From NCBI GenBank assembly GCA_951230915.1, contig OX579633.1, positions 9,584,145-9,648,144 of the forward strand: 64,000 nucleotides of DNA, given 5' to 3'. Under the pieces are notes generated by a model. That model had not been told where the DNA came from and did no database searches. It worked only from the letters and a program-made list of their open reading frames with translations. A program made the translations under genes and the position numbers. Of the stretch, positions 60,429 to 64,000 are shown piece after piece. The stretch's first letter is position 1. Every line of letters starts with the position of its first letter. The DNA comes from Antitrichia curtipendula. Taxonomy: Eukaryota; Streptophyta; Bryopsida; Hypnales; Leucodontaceae.

Positions 60429-61604
60429 ATGTTTCCTTTTGCAGTAGGAGACAACCCGCCCAAAGATTGTACTTTAGTTTGTAAGGTTTGCAAAGTAACA
60501 CCTATTTGCCTCAACATATGTGATGCTAGGATCTATTACTGCTATAGTCAAAATCCACGTATGACCAGGGCTGCAATTCACTTTGGAGATCATACTCACC
60601 CGGTGGCTAAAGGCATGTATAGAGATTCTACAGAAAAGATATGTGGGCCCATTGCAGAGCAGGTGGCCAAAACCCCAATGGCCACCAACTCTGCCATTGC
60701 CCTATCCGCCAGCAAAGACTTCCTAACAAACTATCTATTTCACAATGGAGAGGGAGAGAAGGAGATGCTGAGGGACGAGGAACTAGAGGAGGTCATGGAT
60801 CGCTTTCAATACCTGAGTAGTCCAAACATCCGAAATGGGATCTCGTCATTCCGCTCAAACAACCGAGGAGGAGTAATCGACAGTATTATGACTATGAAGA
60901 AGGAGTCTAAGTTCGAATATATACACAACAGTGTCTTTCCTGGCCAAGGCAAAGAAAAAGTGTACATCTTCAAAATGCTCACCAACGGACCTGGAAGTGG
61001 AGTGGATCTGGTGAAGCGTATGCAGCCCGGAGGTGATCTTCAAAATGCGTGGATGATGTTCGACCACGTCAAGCGTGTGAAGGAATGGACCACAATGGCC
61101 TGCCACGTGTATGATCCTCAGTACAAGAAGGTAATGACCATTTCCACATGCGACATGCAATCTGAAGATACGGAAATTCAAATACAGTTTTGGAGATGCT
61201 TGAACAATGTGATGTCAGAAAATGGAGTGGAGCACCCCAACTTTAAGGGATTTATGGCAGATAGCGCTATGGCCAATTGGAATGCAGTCCGTATTGTCTA
61301 TGGCAGTGGATCTTCTAGTGAGAAGATGGAAAATCGTGAGAGGACTTGTTTGTTGCATTGGACAACTTCTCTTCAAAAGCACACCCAGAAGCATATCAAA
61401 GAGTCATTTCAACAGCAACACAATACAATATGCGAGCAATACAAAGATTCTAAGAGCATGGAGGAGGCCGAGACCCGTTACCTGGCAATACGATCATGGT
61501 GGTTATCATCGGGGGCGGCCAATGAAGAGGCCCTTCACCACTTAGACCATTGGTTGGCATTTTGGCATTTTCGGTACAGGCAGTGGGGCGGCTTCATGCA
61601 AATG
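60429..61604 (+). CDS. Transposase-like core: zinc cluster and DDE-like domain
   Basis: Open stretch after the second TGA (frame open from 60279). Begins inside the zinc cluster and runs through the putative catalytic domain: 'WTTMACHVYDPQYKK' supplies a candidate first Asp, 'FMADSAMANWNAVRIVYG' a second, and 'CLLHWTTSLQKHTQKHI' a C-x-x-H-like zinc element often found between the second and third catalytic residues of MULE-type enzymes. The frame ends at a TGA (61623-61625), just past the inferred splice donor. Confidence 0.8.
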
Positions 61605-61780
61605 GTCAATGGCCCTGAAATTTGAACATTCTTACTTAGATGTTCTAATATTTGCTAAATCTGTCGTTGGTTAACAAATTCCAAATATGCTTCTATGTAT
61701 ACATTTGTTGGTTCACATAGGATAATTTTGATAACTAACTAATGTATCTTACTTTTACCAAAAACATAGTAAAAGAAGGG

Positions 61781-61878
61781 GGTACCAAAAAGAGGAGGTC
61801 TGGTTGGTTCCACCGAGACTTTAGTCGGATCCAACTAATGTTTTAGTGGTACTAGCTGGATCTCCTCTTTTGGGTATC
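61781..61878. repeat. 98-bp GGATCC-centred palindrome, copy 5
   Basis: Tips GGTACC...GGTATC; centre within TAGTCGGATCCAACTA. Lies inside the 530-bp intron 61605-62134 of the transposase-like gene. Arms are more diverged than in the other copies but still pair. Confidence 0.88.
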
Positions 61879-62134
61879 CTAAATGGTTGACCGTCAAAAA
61901 AATGGAAATGTTCATTATGGAAGTAGTAGTTTGTTGGTACCAACAATATTTTTTGGGCCTTTTTTAATTCACTTGTATGAGAGTCTTGTATGTTTATGTT
62001 TGTTTTTTATTGAATTTCCTCTCACATTTTGTAAAGTAAAGTAGCACTCTTGTAGTTATGTTTAGCAATATTGTTTTGAATGATGTATGGCATTTGATAT
62101 GGTAATTTATGTTTTGTTTTGCTTGGATTCTTAG

Positions 62135-63523
62135 GGGTTGAGCTTGGAAGAGATAGCCGACATGCCTTCATGCAATTTATCAGAAACAATTCACAACAAG
62201 TGGCTTCAAATGTCTGGAAATCGAGGAAATAATTTATTTGATGCCACTTGCGATGACAGTATCCGGGCATGGATGCAAATGACTAACTATCGTGCGTATT
62301 TAAGAGGGCATACATGCGGATCTGGTCCATCAAGGGGAGAATTAAAGTTGAGAGCTGCAAGACGAAGCGGAGATCCAAAGAAAATAGCAGAAGCGCTAAA
62401 CACACTACCTGGAGCGGAAGGTATTGGAACTCGAGTACCGCATTTGGAAGGAGAGGAATTTTTTGGGAGCATGAAAAGGAAGTTAGACGTCCCCATTGGT
62501 GATGCAGGAGAGTCACATCGACCAGACAAAGTTAATTTTTCTCAACCGCGTGTCCGGACGAGGTCGAATTTGGCTTTGCCTTCGTCATCAGAGGCTAAAA
62601 GTAAAGAAGTTGCGACACCCTCTTCCCAACATGTCACAATTGCATTTGAATGTGATTGCGATACGTCAAAGTGGCATATTGCAAGAATCAACCACAAATC
62701 TGGCGCAAAATGTCAAGCTCAGCAGAAGGGGTCGAACATTAAGTGCACCGGGAAAATAGCAAAGGGACGGGTAGGAACTCCAGCCCCCACCTACCGCGGG
62801 AGAAAGGAGGAATACGGAAGTAAACAGGAGGTGGTGGCGGACTTTTGGTTCTGTTGGGATGACATTGAACGATGTGTAAAAGGCACAAAGCGGAAGTGGG
62901 TCATTGATTGGCCCGAGGTGCCGCAGCTATGGCCTGTTTTGACAGGGACTAATCTGAGTCGGGACGAGACTTTGCTCTTGCAGCATGCAGGCTTCTGCCT
63001 GCAAGAGCGACCTGCATTGTCACCACGTCGACTCTTCAACATATCACAGGTATTCAAGACTGTTGTCTATGATCACCCGCCACCATCGAATCCAACTCAG
63101 TATCCAACGATTCGAAACAACAAAACCATACGTCGAAATATAAATGCACCCACTACAGAACACCGGAACAAGTGGGAAAGTGCAGGCAACATTAGAGGCC
63201 AAATCGTGGGAGTCACCTTGCTTCCCTTTCCAGGCCTTGGTGCAATCGTGTCCCTTGAAACAGGGACAGATTGCACCAAAAATGTGTATCGAATTACAAT
63301 GGGCATGTTCCCCACCTGCACATGTCCGGATTTTGTGAACATGGCTATTTCTGCAATTGGAGGTCGGCAAAAGTACGTAAATTGCAAGCACTTGTACTAT
63401 TTGTTAAGATACTTCTGCAAGATGGACATCTTTGATGACGTCTTCATCCATGCTGCAAGTTACAGTTTCAACGAGTTGAAATTACTTCTAGTTCGAGCAG
63501 GGATAATCACTGTCTTAGAATAG
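62135..63523 (+). CDS. Transposase-like gene, C-terminal exon with SWIM finger
   Basis: Starts after TTCTTAG with GLSLEEIADMPSC, in phase with the first exon; ends at TAG 63521-63523. 'CNLSETIHNKWLQMSG' resembles the helix that follows the catalytic core in SWIM transposases. A Lys/Arg-rich middle follows, then 'FECDCDTSKWHIARINH' and the SWIM motif 'MFPTCTCPDFVNMA' ... 'YVNCKHLYYLLRYFC' (C-x-C-xn-C-x-H) near the C-terminus. Intact over its length. Confidence 0.82.
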   Translation, partial: GLSLEEIADMPSCNLSETIHNKWLQMSGNRGNNLFDATCDDSIRAWMQMTNYRAYLRGHTCGSGPSRGELKLRAARRSGDPKKIAEALNTLPGAEGIGTRVPHLEGEEFFGSMKRKLDVPIGDAGESHRPDKVNFSQPRVRTRSNLALPSSSEAKSKEVATPSSQHVTIAFECDCDTSKWHIARINHKSGAKCQAQQKGSNIKCTGKIAKGRVGTPAPTYRGRKEEYGSKQEVVADFWFCWDDIERCVKGTKRKWVIDWPEVPQLWPVLTGTNLSRDETLLLQHAGFCLQERPALSPRRLFNISQVFKTVVYDHPPPSNPTQYPTIRNNKTIRRNINAPTTEHRNKWESAGNIRGQIVGVTLLPFPGLGAIVSLETGTDCTKNVYRITMGMFPTCTCPDFVNMAISAIGGRQKYVNCKHLYYLLRYFCKMDIFDDVFIHAASYSFNELKLLLVRAGIITVLE

Positions 63524-64000
63524 GAAAATGCACATTCTGGAGTGTACTTCAACCCTAATGTTTTCATTTAATTTCATTACGATTGGTGGGATTTGGAGAC
63601 AACAGAGTAGATGTTATTTATATATTCATGACAATATAGGAGTATATTTAGTAATTCATATGTTTATCATTTGCAAGTAAGAATGGTTGAGAGATACAAA
63701 TGTGAATTGTAATCTACTAAGACATGCCTAAACCTCTATGGCAGGAATCATTTTTTTCCCTAAATCCTCACCTTATTATTTTGATTTTTTTTTTTCTTTC
63801 ACTTTTTTTTCCACATTTATTCATGATTTTGTTTCATTTCCTTTACCATTCTTTGCCTTATTTCCCATATTCAATTCCATTTTTTTTTCCATATTTTTTT
63901 CCATATTTTTTTCAGAAATTTTATTTTATTTTATGTTATTTCCTAAAACCTTTTTTTCCATTTTTTCCCTCATTCTTTGAGAAACAGGTTTCCCGCATTT
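63524..64000. other. 3' flank, T/C-rich tract at the window edge
   Basis: From about 63740 the plus strand is strongly pyrimidine-rich with repeated CCATATTTTTTT words. No gene. If the 49-63 kb block is one element, its right end may be here or beyond the window. Confidence 0.4.

Larger units (their letters stand above)
59289..63523 (+). pseudogene. Zinc-cluster / DDE-like / SWIM transposase-like gene with two in-frame TGAs
   Basis: Exon 59289-61604 and exon 62135-63523 joined in phase 0 (donor CAAATG|GTCAAT, acceptor TTCTTAG), about 1,230 codons. A TGA at 59658-59660 ('AGHC*YLPSGNYRAYGLP') and another at 60276-60278 ('RHDGHP*CKVLTT') interrupt one continuous frame; both look like TGG to TGA. 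Domains: N-terminal region of unknown kind; Ser/Pro-rich linker; a zinc cluster of FLYWCH/GCM/WRKY type ('SYCAGHLSCENLDC', 'CKVCKVTPICLNIC', 'HFGDHTHPV'); an RNase H/DDE-like region ('VYDPQYKKVMTISTCDMQSE', 'FKGFMADSAMANWNAV'); and a C-terminal SWIM finger (CTC...CKH). This order is typical of MULE-like and related transposases; the exact superfamily is uncertain. The upstream start is not fixed. Confidence 0.8.

Noticed and set aside
49341..63523. Bacterial contamination as the source of the ParB-methylase sequence
   Set aside because: The coding parts are divided by many phase-consistent GT-AG introns and embedded in plant-type repeats.

Overview
The window looks like an AT-rich, gene-poor, repeat-dominated stretch of a plant nuclear genome. 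The evidence is a split LINE with a plant-type zf-RVT domain, a PIF/Harbinger element with a trihelix/Myb-like partner gene, CACTA-type ends (CACTACAAGA) with a 3-bp target duplication, and GT-AG introns with strong GTAAGT donors. No prokaryotic operon, rRNA, tRNA or CRISPR array was seen. I cannot name the species; a non-angiosperm land plant is a guess. One 200-base run of N (34858-35057) is an assembly gap.

Layout. From about 2.9 to 48 kb the sequence is mostly a graveyard of non-autonomous DNA elements. At least fourteen share ends of the form TTAA-CCCCTAAAGG...CCTTTAGGGG-TTAA. They fall into three families (A about 0.9 kb; B about 0.6-0.9 kb; C about 0.64 kb) and lie in both orientations. 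Also present are a 5'-truncated LINE (17850-19149), two TA-flanked MITE-like elements, a 232-bp almost perfect CACTA-type palindrome (43940-44171), and a hairpin at 23182-23308. A structurally complete PIF/Harbinger element (38127-43503, TSD TAA) carries a spliced trihelix-like accessory gene on + and a damaged DDE transposase gene on -.

From 49.3 to 63.5 kb is the most unusual part: two large spliced genes placed head to head. The minus-strand gene (56606 down to 49341, about 13 exons) encodes a ParB/sulfiredoxin-like 'DGNHRLQAW' region followed by a basic/acidic linker and a beta-class amino-methyltransferase-like domain (motif IV 'DCPE', then motif I 'DCTAATGAS'). ParB-methylase combinations are familiar from phages and bacterial mobile elements, not from spliced plant genes. 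The plus-strand gene (59289-63523) encodes a zinc-cluster (FLYWCH/GCM/WRKY-like), DDE-like, SWIM-finger transposase-like protein. Both have a few in-frame stops but otherwise keep frame across their introns.

Five palindromes of exactly 98 bp, each centred on GGATCC and with tips resembling GGTACC, lie only in this block and all fall in introns of these two genes. Their arm sequences differ between copies while each stays self-complementary. The working hypothesis is one large plant mobile element (transposase plus ParB-methylase) colonised by, or using, a conserved hairpin unit.
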